NCBI GenBank assembly: GCA_964653235.1
Contig: CAZZCP010000009.1
Coordinates: 1-49,520 of the forward strand
DNA length: 49,520 nucleotides
Direction of reading: 5' to 3'
Origin: CAZZCP01 sp964653235
GTDB lineage: Bacteria > Bdellovibrionota > Bdellovibrionia > Bdellovibrionales > UBA840
In this document: positions 15,491-25,273 of the stretch, piece by piece
How positions within the stretch are numbered: the stretch's first letter is position 1
Layout of the letters: every line of letters starts with the position of its first letter
Program-made: the position numbers and the translations under genes
Notes under the pieces: model-generated
Database searches by the model: none
Told to the model about the DNA's origin: nothing
Seen by the model: only the letters and a program-made list of their open reading frames with translations

Positions 15491-17364
15491 GATATTTTAT
15501 AGTATTTCTAATTTTTACAAACATTTGCATGGCTCAATCAAGACCTACTGACTCTGCAAGATTGACAGACTCTCGTGGAAATTTAGTTTCTATCGATTTA
15601 CCCGGTAATGAAGAAATTAGGCTTTCTGCTGCAAGAAGAACTCACTACATCGAACGTTGCCAAAGAAAGAGAGAAAGACAAAATTGTGACATCCCTGCTC
15701 TGCGGAGCGCACCGATAGCTACTCGTGAGCCCAGTTGTAAGATTAACTCTTATGATCTTGCTCAAATCAAAGATCGATTCATATGCCAATCAGAAACATC
15801 TCTGTTAGCATGTTCTGGCGGAGCAATGGGTGCGATTCTAGCTGGCCGTAGGGCTGGAGCCAATCACCTTGATGATATTACTCGAAAAATTACGACCGAC
15901 GCCAATCGAGCCTTAGACTTTGCAGAGGACTATCATAATTCTTCACTCACCAAAAAACCAAAGGTAGATGATCGTGCTACTCTTCTTTCAACCTTAAAAA
16001 AAGAATACAAGGAAATTGCTTCTGCATTGCGTATGGAAGCTTATATGAATGACTTGATCAGTGAACATAATGAATTGCAAAGTGAATTAGGTCGCCTAAG
16101 AGAGGCCTATTCTGGAGGAAAGGCAATAGAAACACCTAGGGCTAATGATATTCAGAGAAAAACTGAACGCCTAAAACAACTCAAAGCACATCTTGAAAGA
16201 TATTATATTACCCCAAACAATCTCGATGGAAGCATAGATAGGGGCGCAATTGCAGATGCCCGAAAGAAACTAGATGCTTTTAAAATCTATTTTGAGGAAC
16301 TTAAGGAAAAGCCAATTTTAAGAAAACCAATTATTGATTTTGAATATAACCCCAGAACTAAAACCTATCGACTCTTTGATGTTAACAATCACAGATTCTC
16401 TGAACTGCCCGAGAATGCTAGAATCAAAGTTACTGAAAATGCCACAGCTACCCTTAAAAATGCCTTAGCTAGAGTTAAACGAGCAGGGGGCAATATCAAA
16501 GATGCTATAAAAAATCTCAACCCAGCCTTAAGAACAGCGATTCAAAGCTCTTTAAATCATGCAGATGATGCAAAACCTAAACCTGGGAAAGTGAAATCAA
16601 GATTTAAAGCTCCCCGTACTCCTCCAAGGGTTTCCGCTCGCCTAGTGGGAAGACAGGCCTCACAATTTCTTACCCGTGGTGTCGCATTGGGAGTTGGACT
16701 AAAAGTTTTAGGAACTGGACTCAGCTTAGTAAGCACTGAAAGTGCATATGCAGCCTGCAGCGTAGAGCCAATTGATACTTATATCAATTCACCCGACGGC
16801 TGTGGAAAGAAAGGCCCACTACAATTGAGTGATGGCGTTTTGGCTTTTTTAGATCTAGATCAACAAGAGCAAGATTATTTATTAGAGGATAACGCACAGG
16901 TATGTGCGTTTTATACCGAATTGTTAGAAACAACTGAAGTTACTGATCGATTTCAAAATCCTTCTTGCAATGGTAACAAAGCCTCTCTTGAAGTTCAAAA
17001 CTCGCAGGGTGAGTATGTGCCGGTAGAATTGAATATCAGAAACAGTGGTAGCGCTGATTGGAGCATTCAACGGATTGCTTTTTACCCTGGCAGAGCAGAA
17101 GAATTGAGCGAAGAGTATGATCAAGAATTCAATCAAACTAAAATTAAATTTCCAGATTTAAGCAATACTGGCTCAAGAAGTGAAGGAGAAAGAATAATGA
17201 GAACGATTGACAGATCTTCTCATATGATCTCTCGTCTTCGGATGTACGCACATGAGTTCGCTCAATGTTGTCAATCTTCAAACCAACAGAGCTGTCTTCA
17301 AGACTTTGGCTCATCTTCTCGTAGCAGAAGTGATCGATCAAAAAGACGTCGTGGTAGCAGATAA
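15487..17364 (+). CDS. Secreted or membrane-anchored unknown protein
   Basis: A 625-residue protein, not recognised. The N-terminal signal peptide is MRYFIVFLIFTNICMA. The region of about 110-270 is charged and helical, probably coiled-coil (LISEHNELQSELGRLREAY). Around residues 395-425 is a Gly/Leu-rich hydrophobic stretch (RGVALGVGLKVLGTGLSLVS) that may cross a membrane, followed by a Cys-rich domain (ACSVEP, DGCGKKG, NPSCNG, CCQSS). It ends in a Ser/Arg tail (RSRSDRSKRRRGSR). It follows the BrnT module but seems unrelated to it. Start context is weak; see the leader ORF. Confidence 0.7.
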   Translation: MRYFIVFLIFTNICMAQSRPTDSARLTDSRGNLVSIDLPGNEEIRLSAARRTHYIERCQRKRERQNCDIPALRSAPIATREPSCKINSYDLAQIKDRFICQSETSLLACSGGAMGAILAGRRAGANHLDDITRKITTDANRALDFAEDYHNSSLTKKPKVDDRATLLSTLKKEYKEIASALRMEAYMNDLISEHNELQSELGRLREAYSGGKAIETPRANDIQRKTERLKQLKAHLERYYITPNNLDGSIDRGAIADARKKLDAFKIYFEELKEKPILRKPIIDFEYNPRTKTYRLFDVNNHRFSELPENARIKVTENATATLKNALARVKRAGGNIKDAIKNLNPALRTAIQSSLNHADDAKPKPGKVKSRFKAPRTPPRVSARLVGRQASQFLTRGVALGVGLKVLGTGLSLVSTESAYAACSVEPIDTYINSPDGCGKKGPLQLSDGVLAFLDLDQQEQDYLLEDNAQVCAFYTELLETTEVTDRFQNPSCNGNKASLEVQNSQGEYVPVELNIRNSGSADWSIQRIAFYPGRAEELSEEYDQEFNQTKIKFPDLSNTGSRSEGERIMRTIDRSSHMISRLRMYAHEFAQCCQSSNQQSCLQDFGSSSRSRSDRSKRRRGSR

Positions 17365-17525
17365 AATATTATTTAGATTTTAAGTATTTCAAACTTGAAA
17401 GGATAAATATAAGACCACCACGATTCACATTGGATAACATCTCTAATCTTAGAAGTTAAAAATTAATTTTCATTCAATGTGAGAAAAAATATCAGCAAAA
17501 TATAAATAACGGCATTGAATCATCA

Positions 17526-18017
17526 TTAAAACAATTTCCAGCTAACACTCAAAAGTCCCGCATCAATAAAATTGGTGGTGGGTTCACCATTTGCTTCTGT
17601 GATATCGATGAAACGCACTTCTAAATTTAAAAAAATATCTGAAGCAATCTCACCACCCAGACCGAGCTTCATGCCTTTGCCAGTATATTCGGTTTCGTTG
17701 CCACCCGACTCAATCACAAGGCTGGAGGAGAGCAAATGGGTGTACCAAATGCGCCATTTATTAATAATTCCACCAATGGCAACTCCCATATTGGTTTGAG
17801 TCGAGGTTGGAGTATTGCCTAGTTGCAGGTCATGATAACCAACATCTGCAGCGACAAAGAACTTGCTACCCTCAATGCCAAGTTTTGCCGTAAGTCCGAT
17901 TCCCTGTAACTTGCTACTGCCAAAGTGACCTCGATTGTAGCCAATCCCTGTCTCCATCATAAAGGCATGTGCATTGAATGATATGAATATAATACTCAAT
18001 AGTAGAATTACTTTCAT
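17526..18017 (-). CDS. Small outer-membrane beta-barrel-like protein
   Basis: A 163-residue protein with signal peptide MKVILLLSIIFISFNAHA. The mature part is amphipathic strands with Gly turns (METGIGYNRGHFG, GLTAKLGIEGSKFFVAADVG, DAGLLSVSWKLF) and ends in Phe, as outer-membrane barrels do for BAM recognition. The size suggests an 8-stranded OmpW/OmpA-like barrel. Function unknown. No clear ribosome-binding site before the ATG. Confidence 0.7.
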   Translation of the reverse strand: MKVILLLSIIFISFNAHAFMMETGIGYNRGHFGSSKLQGIGLTAKLGIEGSKFFVAADVGYHDLQLGNTPTSTQTNMGVAIGGIINKWRIWYTHLLSSSLVIESGGNETEYTGKGMKLGLGGEIASDIFLNLEVRFIDITEANGEPTTNFIDAGLLSVSWKLF

Positions 18018-18155
18018 TTAATAAATATCGGTATTTCGTAAATACTTTTAAACTCGACCAAAGATCAAGTAATTACTAATAGATATTAAAATGGTTTTAA
18101 AATAAGTTTAAACATTAAAGTTCAATTGACTCTGAATAGTGATTTTCAGATTTTT

Positions 18156-18629
18156 TTAATGTCTTACATCGTCTTGCCAATACTTAGGTCTTCCATAATA
18201 ATCATAAAGTCGAACTTCAAACTCTTTATTTATCGGTTTTGTCTCATCAAATTTAGGAGCACTTTTTAAATCTTCTTTACTTAAATTAAACTCAAACCTT
18301 TGCAAAACCCAATCTATATTTTCAACCCAATCTATATTTTCAACCCAATCTATTGGAAGCAATACAGTATCACCTGCAAGAAAAAAACGATTTGTTTCTA
18401 CAACCAAATATAGAATTCTCCAAGTTTCATCATCAAAAATAAAATCTTTAACAGATCCAAATTAATCATGATCTGCATGTAGTTTGTAAGTTTTTACCTC
18501 ATTGAGAGATCTTAAATTCGTATCCACAGGAAAGACCTCACAAATCTCTCTATAATCACCACTGATTAACTCATAAGGATAAGACGAAAAGCCCCATATA
18601 TATCGACCTTTATTTGCTAATGGTTTTTA
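18156..18629 (-). pseudogene. Broken PRC-barrel domain gene
   Basis: The minus-strand frame reads through GRYIWGFSSYPYE, LRSLNEVKTYKLHADHD, a TAA at 18462-18464, then FGSVKDFIFDDETW, LYLVVETNRF and RLYDYYGRPKYW. This is the second half of a two-repeat PRC-barrel protein of the photosystem-reaction-centre-H-like family. No start codon precedes it in frame, the first repeat is missing, and an in-frame stop interrupts it. The last ATG-like open part (from 18407) is only 83 codons. Its 5' end abuts the end of ftsK. An 18-bp tandem duplication inside gives WVENID twice. Confidence 0.75.
18306..18353. repeat. 18-bp tandem duplication
   Basis: Unit AACCCAATCTATATTTTC repeats twice exactly (18306-18341), plus 12 bases of a third copy. 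It lies within the PRC-barrel remnant and adds six residues in frame. Confidence 0.9.
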
Positions 18630-20763
18630 CTATTTTTTTAACGTCTTTTTCAGAAATAAATGCTCCCTGCACTCGTTCTAAAGATTTACCATTTGGCATA
18701 AAGAGCATATCGCCTTTTCCTAAAAGCTTTTCAGCACCAGCTGTATCTAAAATGGTCCGAGAATCAATACCAGATGAAACTTTAAAAGAGATGCGAGTTG
18801 GAAAATTGGTCTTAATCAAACCTGTTACAATCTCAGCACTCGGTCTTTGCGTTGCAATAACAAGATGAATTCCCGCAGCTCGGGCTTTTTGAGCAATGCG
18901 AGTAATAGGAATTTCAACTTCTTTACCTTGTGTGATCATCAAGTCAGCCAACTCATCAATCACGATCACGATATATGGCATGTGTTGCCACTTCCAATCA
19001 AGCTCTCTACGGATTCTACGCTCTGTAGTTTTCTTATTGCCCTCTTTAATGCTTTCATTGAAAGACTCAATGTTTCTAGCACCAATATCACTAAATTGTT
19101 GGTAGCGACGATCCATTTCTTGCTCGGCCCACACCAGGAGGTCTTTGGCCTCGACAACATCGGTAACTACTGGCTTTAAAAGATGTGGAATTCCATTGTA
19201 AGGACTCAACTCAATCATCTTTGGATCGACCATTAAAAATCGAAGCTCTTTTGGCGACTTATTAAAAAGTAAGGATGAAATCAAGGTATTGATAAATACC
19301 GACTTGCCAGAACCAGTGGTTCCTGAAACCAAAAGGTGCGGCATGCTTGCAATATCTGATATCACAGGTTGATTGTATACATCTTGGCCAAGTACAATCG
19401 GCAAGGCCATCTCTTTTCTTTTTTCGACTTCTTTTAAAAGAGATTCAAAAGCAACGGGTGAGCTTTGTTTGTTAGGAACCTCAATACCAACAGTCATTTT
19501 ACCAGGAATCGGCGCCAAAACTCGAATGGAACTTGCACCTAAGACAAGAGCCAAATCATTGGTGAGCCCAGTAATTTTAGAGAGTTTCATTCCAGGAGCT
19601 GGTTCAAACTCATACATAGTTAAGCTAGGTCCAATGTGTGCAGCTATGACTTTACCTTTAATTTGAAAGCTTTCCAAACGCTGTTCAAGTTCAGAACATT
19701 GTGTTTCAATTTGTTGTTGACTTGGAACTTTGGCTTTAGGTGTTTTAGATAAAAGATCAATATCAGGTTTAATATATTTTCCTATAAAAGACTCAACCTT
19801 GATTTCATCCTCTGTCTCTTCTTGCTTCTCGACCATTTTATCCGGATTCTCTAAATTTTGAATGCTTTGCTTTGTTCTCTGTGCTGCCTTTTCATTAACT
19901 TGTGACTTTTCTACTTTCTGCTGAAGCTCACCAATTTGATTTTCAAGCTTTGAAATCATATCCACTAGCTTTGTATCTTGTTCAATAGAAGCTTCGCGAT
20001 TGAATCTTACCCCATTCAAAGTAAATACATCTTTTTCATTAGAAGAAATTGAATCCATTTCTAAATTACTACCTTCAGCGACAGCAAAATCTATAAACTG
20101 ATAGTTAGAATCGAGATACAAAAGAAATTGATGATACTTCTTTTTTCCCCATCCGATGAGCTTTCGAATAACCTTATAAATACTATGTTTCACCGCTGTT
20201 AACAGTCTCAAAATTTGCTCTTGCAGAAATAAAGACCAGTCTACTAAATGAATAAATCCTGCAGCGATTCCTACAATAATGAGCATTGAACTGAGCAAAG
20301 CAAGAGAACCATAAATACCAAAATAATTATAAGCATTGCCACCTATTAATTGACCAAATATTCCCCCGCTGCCTTCTATCAGTTGCTTGTGAGGAGTAAA
20401 TTGATAAAAACTCTGAAGAACGCTTAAGAAGCTCGATAGGGTAATAACAAAAAACAAATGAAGAAAAGTTTGGCCTATAAGATTTTTAAATTCTTTAAGA
20501 ATTGCAGAAGGGCAGGTCATTCTAGGCAACAAATATCTACCAACAAGAAAGAATGCCAGGGCAAAGTAGATTACAGAATAACCAAAACTTGAAAACAAAA
20601 ATTCAAAGAAGGCAACACCCCAAACGCCAGACATTTGAGCTAGCTCTTGCGCCTCAAAGAATAGGTAAAATCCAGACCCGGCAAGCATTGAGATAGAGGT
20701 CACCAAAGTGAGCCATAGGCAAACTTCTTGAGTAGAACTTTCGATGTCTCGAATCGGTAACAT
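18610..20763 (-). CDS. ftsK: FtsK/SpoIIIE-type DNA translocase lacking gamma domain
   Basis: Septal DNA pump that moves chromosome termini during division. The 717-residue product has about four transmembrane helices in residues 1-180, a charged linker with a coiled-coil (about 265-330), then the motor. The alpha/beta motor has Walker A GTTGSGKS (481-488), Walker B IVIVIDELADLM (Asp602, Glu603) and ATQRPSAEIVTGLIKTNFPT. It ends at GAFISEKDVKKIVKTISK, just where the motor ends. The C-terminal winged-helix gamma domain (about 65 residues), which reads KOPS and activates XerD, is missing. The PRC-barrel remnant begins immediately at the end, suggesting a rearrangement removed gamma. Confidence 0.93.
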   Translation of the reverse strand: MLPIRDIESSTQEVCLWLTLVTSISMLAGSGFYLFFEAQELAQMSGVWGVAFFEFLFSSFGYSVIYFALAFFLVGRYLLPRMTCPSAILKEFKNLIGQTFLHLFFVITLSSFLSVLQSFYQFTPHKQLIEGSGGIFGQLIGGNAYNYFGIYGSLALLSSMLIIVGIAAGFIHLVDWSLFLQEQILRLLTAVKHSIYKVIRKLIGWGKKKYHQFLLYLDSNYQFIDFAVAEGSNLEMDSISSNEKDVFTLNGVRFNREASIEQDTKLVDMISKLENQIGELQQKVEKSQVNEKAAQRTKQSIQNLENPDKMVEKQEETEDEIKVESFIGKYIKPDIDLLSKTPKAKVPSQQQIETQCSELEQRLESFQIKGKVIAAHIGPSLTMYEFEPAPGMKLSKITGLTNDLALVLGASSIRVLAPIPGKMTVGIEVPNKQSSPVAFESLLKEVEKRKEMALPIVLGQDVYNQPVISDIASMPHLLVSGTTGSGKSVFINTLISSLLFNKSPKELRFLMVDPKMIELSPYNGIPHLLKPVVTDVVEAKDLLVWAEQEMDRRYQQFSDIGARNIESFNESIKEGNKKTTERRIRRELDWKWQHMPYIVIVIDELADLMITQGKEVEIPITRIAQKARAAGIHLVIATQRPSAEIVTGLIKTNFPTRISFKVSSGIDSRTILDTAGAEKLLGKGDMLFMPNGKSLERVQGAFISEKDVKKIVKTISK

Positions 20764-21098
20764 GAGGTATCCTTTTTAATTTCAGGCTTAATACTGCGAA
20801 ACTGATGCCATCCCAAGTTCAATCTAAGCTGCATTCTTCTGAATAAAATTTAAACACTGACAAAAAATGTCGGTCTAGGTCTAAAATGGAAATACGAGTC
20901 TGTATTCACTGCCAGAATCGAAATGAAAGAGTCACTTACAAAGCAAGTGATCATCCATATAAGAGACATAATTACTGTAATTATTCTGCTCCCAATACAT
21001 CAGAGATAATCTGATACGAAATTGGAATCTTTTCTCGTAGGCACTTATATGCCAATAAATAACTTCATAAATATACTAAGATCTGTTACATCCTGAAT
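20764..21098. other. Divergent intergenic region with 17-bp palindrome
   Basis: No gene seen. It carries the perfect palindrome ATAATTAC-T-GTAATTAT at 20968-20984 between ftsK (minus) and an exported unknown (plus). It could be an operator for either gene. A smaller CACTT/AAGTG repeat lies 35 bases before it. Confidence 0.5.
20968..20984. promoter_or_regulatory. Perfect 8-1-8 palindrome
   Basis: ATAATTAC, T, GTAATTAT. The length and symmetry suit a dimeric regulator. Its AT-rich 8-1-8 form is compatible with Fur/MarR-type sites, but the cognate protein is unknown. Confidence 0.45.
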
Positions 21099-21590
21099 AT
21101 GAAATACATTTTTTTATTTATTGGTTTTTTGTCTCTAGCTGAAGAACTTCGTTTTGAGTTTCAAGAACACTATACAAAGGCAAATTATGTTGTCGAGACA
21201 AGTGCTTTTAATGCTATAAACTCGAAATTAAAATTGAATGTAATAGCATTAAAATCGAATCAAGATACTCAACGATGGACAGGAAGCTTCAGCTTAGAAC
21301 TTAATGGCAAAATACAAAATCTAGGCAACCAAGGAATCCCTTCATTTCTCAAAGAACTTGGAGTTCAATATTACGCTGGTTTTTCGAGTATATACCCTTT
21401 AGATGCCAGTAATCGCTGGAACCAAATTCATTTTTATGATTCAGAAAAAACAAAGATTCTTGCCGGGCTCTATTCAACTCAAAAAGAAAAGGGATCTCAA
21501 TTTGAGTTAAAGATGAAAACAGTTGACGAAGACGTTAGTAAAAACACCTATCCCAATGTTTTCGTATTTAATACTTGCAAGAAACAATAG
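21099..21590 (+). CDS. Exported unknown protein
   Basis: A 163-residue protein with a short hydrophobic N-terminus (MKYIFLFIGFLSLA), probably a signal peptide without a clear AxA site. The mature part is beta-rich (ELRFEFQEHY, FSLELNGKIQNLG, GSQFELKMKTVDED) and ends NTCKKQ. Family not recognised. It precedes lpxK by about 100 bases on the same strand. No clear ribosome-binding site. Confidence 0.6.
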   Translation: MKYIFLFIGFLSLAEELRFEFQEHYTKANYVVETSAFNAINSKLKLNVIALKSNQDTQRWTGSFSLELNGKIQNLGNQGIPSFLKELGVQYYAGFSSIYPLDASNRWNQIHFYDSEKTKILAGLYSTQKEKGSQFELKMKTVDEDVSKNTYPNVFVFNTCKKQ

Positions 21591-21691
21591 TAAGCTTTTG
21601 ACTGTATATTTTAGTCGTTTATTTTATAAAAATAGAAGCTCTTTATGAATCAAGAGCTCTTCACTAAATACATTAATGGATAGAGGTTTTT

Positions 21692-22691
21692 TTGAGACTG
21701 CTGCTGTTACCCTTTTCATTTCTATACATCTTAGCCATTAGCTTTCGCAACTTACTCTACAATTTAGGGGCTTTAAAAACTCACAAGGTGAACGTTCCAG
21801 TTTTAAGTGTGGGAAATCTCACAGTCGGAGGAACTGGAAAAACTCCTTTTGTCATGCATATAATTCAATTCTTATTAGAAAAACAGAAAAAAATTGCCGT
21901 ACTATATCACTCCTCTATTCAAAAAGACAAGCAAGTGGGAGAAGGTGAGCTCTCTTGATACTGTAAAATATGGAGATGAAGCTTGTCTGATCTTTTCAAA
22001 ATTTTCTCAAGTCGATATATTTGTAGGACTCGATTTAGTGATGATTGCTAAAGAGATTCAAAACCTGAAAAGCTATGACTTAATCATTCTTGATGATGCT
22101 TTTCAACACAGAAGTCTTCATCGAAACATGGACATTGTCTTGCTCGATGCAAGCGCACCTTTATGGCACTACTATCCACTACCAGTTGGCAAAGCTCGTG
22201 AATTGGTCTTTTCATTATCTCGAGCTAATTGGATTGTGAAAACAAAAACCAAAGAAATTGCCAGTGTTAATAGTAAAGTTTTACATTTTCACTATGATTT
22301 GATTTACTATTATTCACTTCAACAGCCAGAAAAGATGCAAGAAATAAAACTCTTTATAGATAAGGAGATCATTCTTCTCACATCCCTGTCTCGACCAGAA
22401 GTCTTTGTTGAACAAATGAAAGAGCTAAATTTTAAAATAAAAAATCATTTTAATTATGAATCGAGTTACCAATTTACTGAAAAAGACTTAAACCTTATCC
22501 TTGAAGAAAGCAAATCGACTCCTATATTTTGTACTGAAAAAGATGCTGTAAAACTCAAAGCCTTGTCTAATATTCCTGAGAATATTTACTCTGTCTTTTT
22601 AACGACAGATCTAACTGGACCCGTAGATCAATTTTTTTCAGAAGTATTTTCACTTAGATTAAAGAGTTTTTTAGAACCATTACTAAAATGA
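21692..22691 (+). pseudogene. lpxK: lpxK, tetraacyldisaccharide 4'-kinase, frameshifted
   Basis: LpxK phosphorylates the lipid A precursor at the 4' position, on the inner membrane. The first part (from TTG 21692, after TAGAGG) has the membrane helix, LSVGNLTVGGTGKTPFV with the P-loop, and stops at 21958. The second part, in the next frame, continues TVKYGDEACLIFSKF, then LDDAFQHRSLHRNMDIVLLD, the conserved LpxK motif, and runs to 22691. Together they give about 330 residues, the normal length. One extra base, probably in the A-run near 21918-21922, would explain the break. As lipid A is usually essential, this may be a sequencing error, recoding, or a true loss. Confidence 0.85.
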
Positions 22692-22705
22692 GTAGAATTA
22701 ATAGA

Positions 22706-23149
22706 CTAAACTGATTGGCAACAATCTTTACAAAGCCCAAAAAATTCGAGTTTGTGACTGATTTCGGAGTAGCCCATTTTTGCAACTGCAGCTTCAAGGG
22801 GCTTTAATTGACAAACATCAAGAGCATCTACTTTCTTACACTTTCTGCAAATCACATGGTGATGGTGCTCTTGGCTTGAACCATGATATTCATAGCGTAG
22901 ACCACCCTCGGCAAAGTCGATGGTCTGCAACAGCTTCATTTGCTCAAAGGTTGCTAAACTACGATAGATCGTAGAAAGATCAATCTGGGTCACATCAAAT
23001 ATCTCTTCAGCTGAAAATGGACTTTTAAAACTAAGAATCGCTTGAATCAGTTTTTTTCTCTGCTCTGTAATTCGATTGCCATTTTCACTCAAAGTAGAAA
23101 GAAAAAACTCATATTCTGTATGGCGATCAAAATCATGACAATGCTTCAT
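22706..23149 (-). CDS. Fur-family metal regulator (Zur/PerR-like)
   Basis: A 147-residue metal-dependent repressor. The N-terminal winged helix includes RITEQRKKLIQAILSFKSPF and the recognition helix DLSTIYRSLATFEQMKLL (58-75). The dimerisation domain has HHHHVICRKC and a second pair at LCKDCC; Cys101, Cys104, Cys140 and Cys143 form the usual structural zinc site. ATG 23149 is chosen because GAGGG lies just upstream and the Fur family starts there. It begins 7 bases after the TonB receptor stop, so it is the last gene of the metal operon and probably represses it. Zinc is favoured by the context; iron cannot be excluded. Confidence 0.88.
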   Translation of the reverse strand: MKHCHDFDRHTEYEFFLSTLSENGNRITEQRKKLIQAILSFKSPFSAEEIFDVTQIDLSTIYRSLATFEQMKLLQTIDFAEGGLRYEYHGSSQEHHHHVICRKCKKVDALDVCQLKPLEAAVAKMGYSEISHKLEFFGLCKDCCQSV

Positions 23150-23156
23150 AAACCCT

Positions 23157-25271
23157 CTATATTTCTGCCTGAAAAGATAAAAAATATTCTCTCCCTCGAT
23201 TGGGCCCCCATGTGTGAAGGCCATCATAGTGTGCATGGTCAAAGTGCCAATGCCACATCGAAGGGCTATCCCCATATTTCACTTGTATTTCGTTAAGCAA
23301 ATTGGAAATTCCAAAAGTGAAAGTATAGTTTTCTGCTACAAGGTAGCTGATTGAAGTATCTAATATATAAAAACTCGGAGCTTTTTGATCTTTGACTTCA
23401 TCACCCCTTCTCTCTGGGGGAGGAAACTGTTTGCGATCAACAAGATGGTCAGGGTATCGACCGTAGCGGGCAAGATCGCGGGATCCAACAATACGAGCTG
23501 CAAAATTATGCGTCCAATTTCCAGTCTTGTAATTCGATTGCAACTGGTAGCGTCTTTCAATTGCTGCCGTGGGAAGCTTTTTGGTATATCCATCTTGGTA
23601 GCGAAAAAACTCAACACTCGCCTCTAACATCCAATTAGGACTGATTTGGTAGCCTAAGAGTAAGTCATGAGCCCAAATTTCATAATCTTCATTTGTATTG
23701 CGATAAAAAATGGGTTGTCCTTGTGACTCAAAACCAAAAGCCATATTCTGTAAATAAACATAGTGATTGCCAAAAGTAATGTAGTACTCAGGGTTATTGT
23801 AACTCAATGAATACACTGCTGAATGGGCTTTTTCAAGATCAGTGATATCAATCACATAACCACTTTCTTGGTTGCCGTGTTGAGACTCAAAAAAAGTAAG
23901 AGGAGCCCGGTAGCCTAAACCGTAAGAAAATCTCTGAGATAGATGATCCGTAAAATCTTGCCGCAGCTGAAGACGTGGTGCTGGTACAAACTCATTGATC
24001 TCATTGCTAAGATCGAGCCAGTTGATATAGACTTGATCGAGCCGAAGGGCAAAATCAATTTCTACTTTCTCAGATAGCATATAGGTATATTGAGCATAGA
24101 TCGCATTTGAATTGTGATTGAAGTCATCTTTCGGCAAGGCGAGCTGACCAAAGAGGACATCTGATTGAGAGCGCAAAAATTGCGACTTATGAAAAAGCCC
24201 CACTGTAAAAAAATGTGAGTCACCAAGATAGGTTTCATAGCTAAAATCTGAAACCAAAAGATTGTCATTGTGGGCGTAATCAAAGCCGTGCTGGTAGATC
24301 GCATCTTGGGCTTGGTGAGCATAACCCGTATTCCAGTTCAGGGTGCTCTTTTGACTTAAAAAATGGGTCCAATGTGCAGCTGCCTCGTATCTTTGAAGTG
24401 AAATCCAATCGGTGATTTTAAGCGGATCTCCGATAAAGTCTTTTTCTACATTACCGTCCACAAAGTCGGTTTCTAATGCAGAGATCTCTCTAACTCCATC
24501 TGGTTTTCTAGGATTTTCTGGTCCACCCAATATGGTGAGATCAGATACCCCTAAGCGAAAGCGAAGATCATTCTTGGCATTGGGTAAATAACGAGCCTTG
24601 AAAAGACCACTGATATTGTCTCTCTCTGGAGACTCGGCCACTCCATTTTCATCTTCATCCCATGTGTTTTGCTCGGTGTATTGAGCGCCAAAACTGAGTC
24701 CAAAATTCTTTTCGTTATTTGCTGTACTCACCAAAAAAGAATGATTGTTGGCAGTGCCATTACCGAAATCATCGATGCTCAAAGATGTTGAATAGATTTG
24801 CTTTTTGATCAAAGGATCGACTGTTAAGAGATCAAGGCTTCCACCAATTGCCTCGGGATTGCTAAGTGAAGCACCCGTACCACGCATCACTGCGATATCT
24901 TCAATGCCATTCACAGGAATGCTATCGACTCCATAAAAACTAGAAATGGCTGAATGCAGAGGTAGGCCATCGACTAGTATTGAAGTATGCTCGCCTTTCA
25001 AACCATTGATCGTTAAGCGCTTGGCTCCACAATTGGCACAATAGGTTTGTGCTTCAACACCCACCTGGTCTTTGACCAATTCAGACAATGTCTGTCTTTG
25101 TGCTTGTTTGAATTTTTCTTTCGATACCTTCTCTACTTTATAGGTCGAGTATTCTTCAATTGGTGATTTAAGTTGAGATTCGGTATCAATCAGAACCGTA
25201 GGGACCATTTCATCTGCTAAAGCAAGAGAGCAATTGAGTAAAAAAAGGCAGATGAAATAGTTCTTAAACAT
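23157..25271 (-). CDS. TonB-dependent outer-membrane metal receptor
   Basis: A 704-residue TonB-dependent receptor. After the signal peptide (about 1-19, ending ALAD) comes the plug domain: ELVKDQVGVEAQ, YCANCGAKRLTINGLKGEHT, SILVDGLPLH and IAVMRGTGASLSNPEAIGG. The YCANCG motif in the plug is characteristic of a group of heavy-metal receptors. A 22-strand barrel follows, with a His/Trp-rich loop (MWHWHFDHAHYDGLHTWG) near the C-terminus that could bind metal. It ends in FLSFQAEI. Start is 2 bases after the lipoprotein gene stop; the Fur-family gene follows within 10 bases. TonB is encoded divergently. Confidence 0.93.
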   Translation of the reverse strand: MFKNYFICLFLLNCSLALADEMVPTVLIDTESQLKSPIEEYSTYKVEKVSKEKFKQAQRQTLSELVKDQVGVEAQTYCANCGAKRLTINGLKGEHTSILVDGLPLHSAISSFYGVDSIPVNGIEDIAVMRGTGASLSNPEAIGGSLDLLTVDPLIKKQIYSTSLSIDDFGNGTANNHSFLVSTANNEKNFGLSFGAQYTEQNTWDEDENGVAESPERDNISGLFKARYLPNAKNDLRFRLGVSDLTILGGPENPRKPDGVREISALETDFVDGNVEKDFIGDPLKITDWISLQRYEAAAHWTHFLSQKSTLNWNTGYAHQAQDAIYQHGFDYAHNDNLLVSDFSYETYLGDSHFFTVGLFHKSQFLRSQSDVLFGQLALPKDDFNHNSNAIYAQYTYMLSEKVEIDFALRLDQVYINWLDLSNEINEFVPAPRLQLRQDFTDHLSQRFSYGLGYRAPLTFFESQHGNQESGYVIDITDLEKAHSAVYSLSYNNPEYYITFGNHYVYLQNMAFGFESQGQPIFYRNTNEDYEIWAHDLLLGYQISPNWMLEASVEFFRYQDGYTKKLPTAAIERRYQLQSNYKTGNWTHNFAARIVGSRDLARYGRYPDHLVDRKQFPPPERRGDEVKDQKAPSFYILDTSISYLVAENYTFTFGISNLLNEIQVKYGDSPSMWHWHFDHAHYDGLHTWGPNRGREYFLSFQAEI

Positions 25272-25273
25272 TT

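Noticed and set aside
21894..22691. Second half of lpxK as a separate gene
   Set aside because: Its apparent TTG start is inside the first frame, and it lacks the P-loop; it only makes sense as the continuation of the frameshifted kinase.
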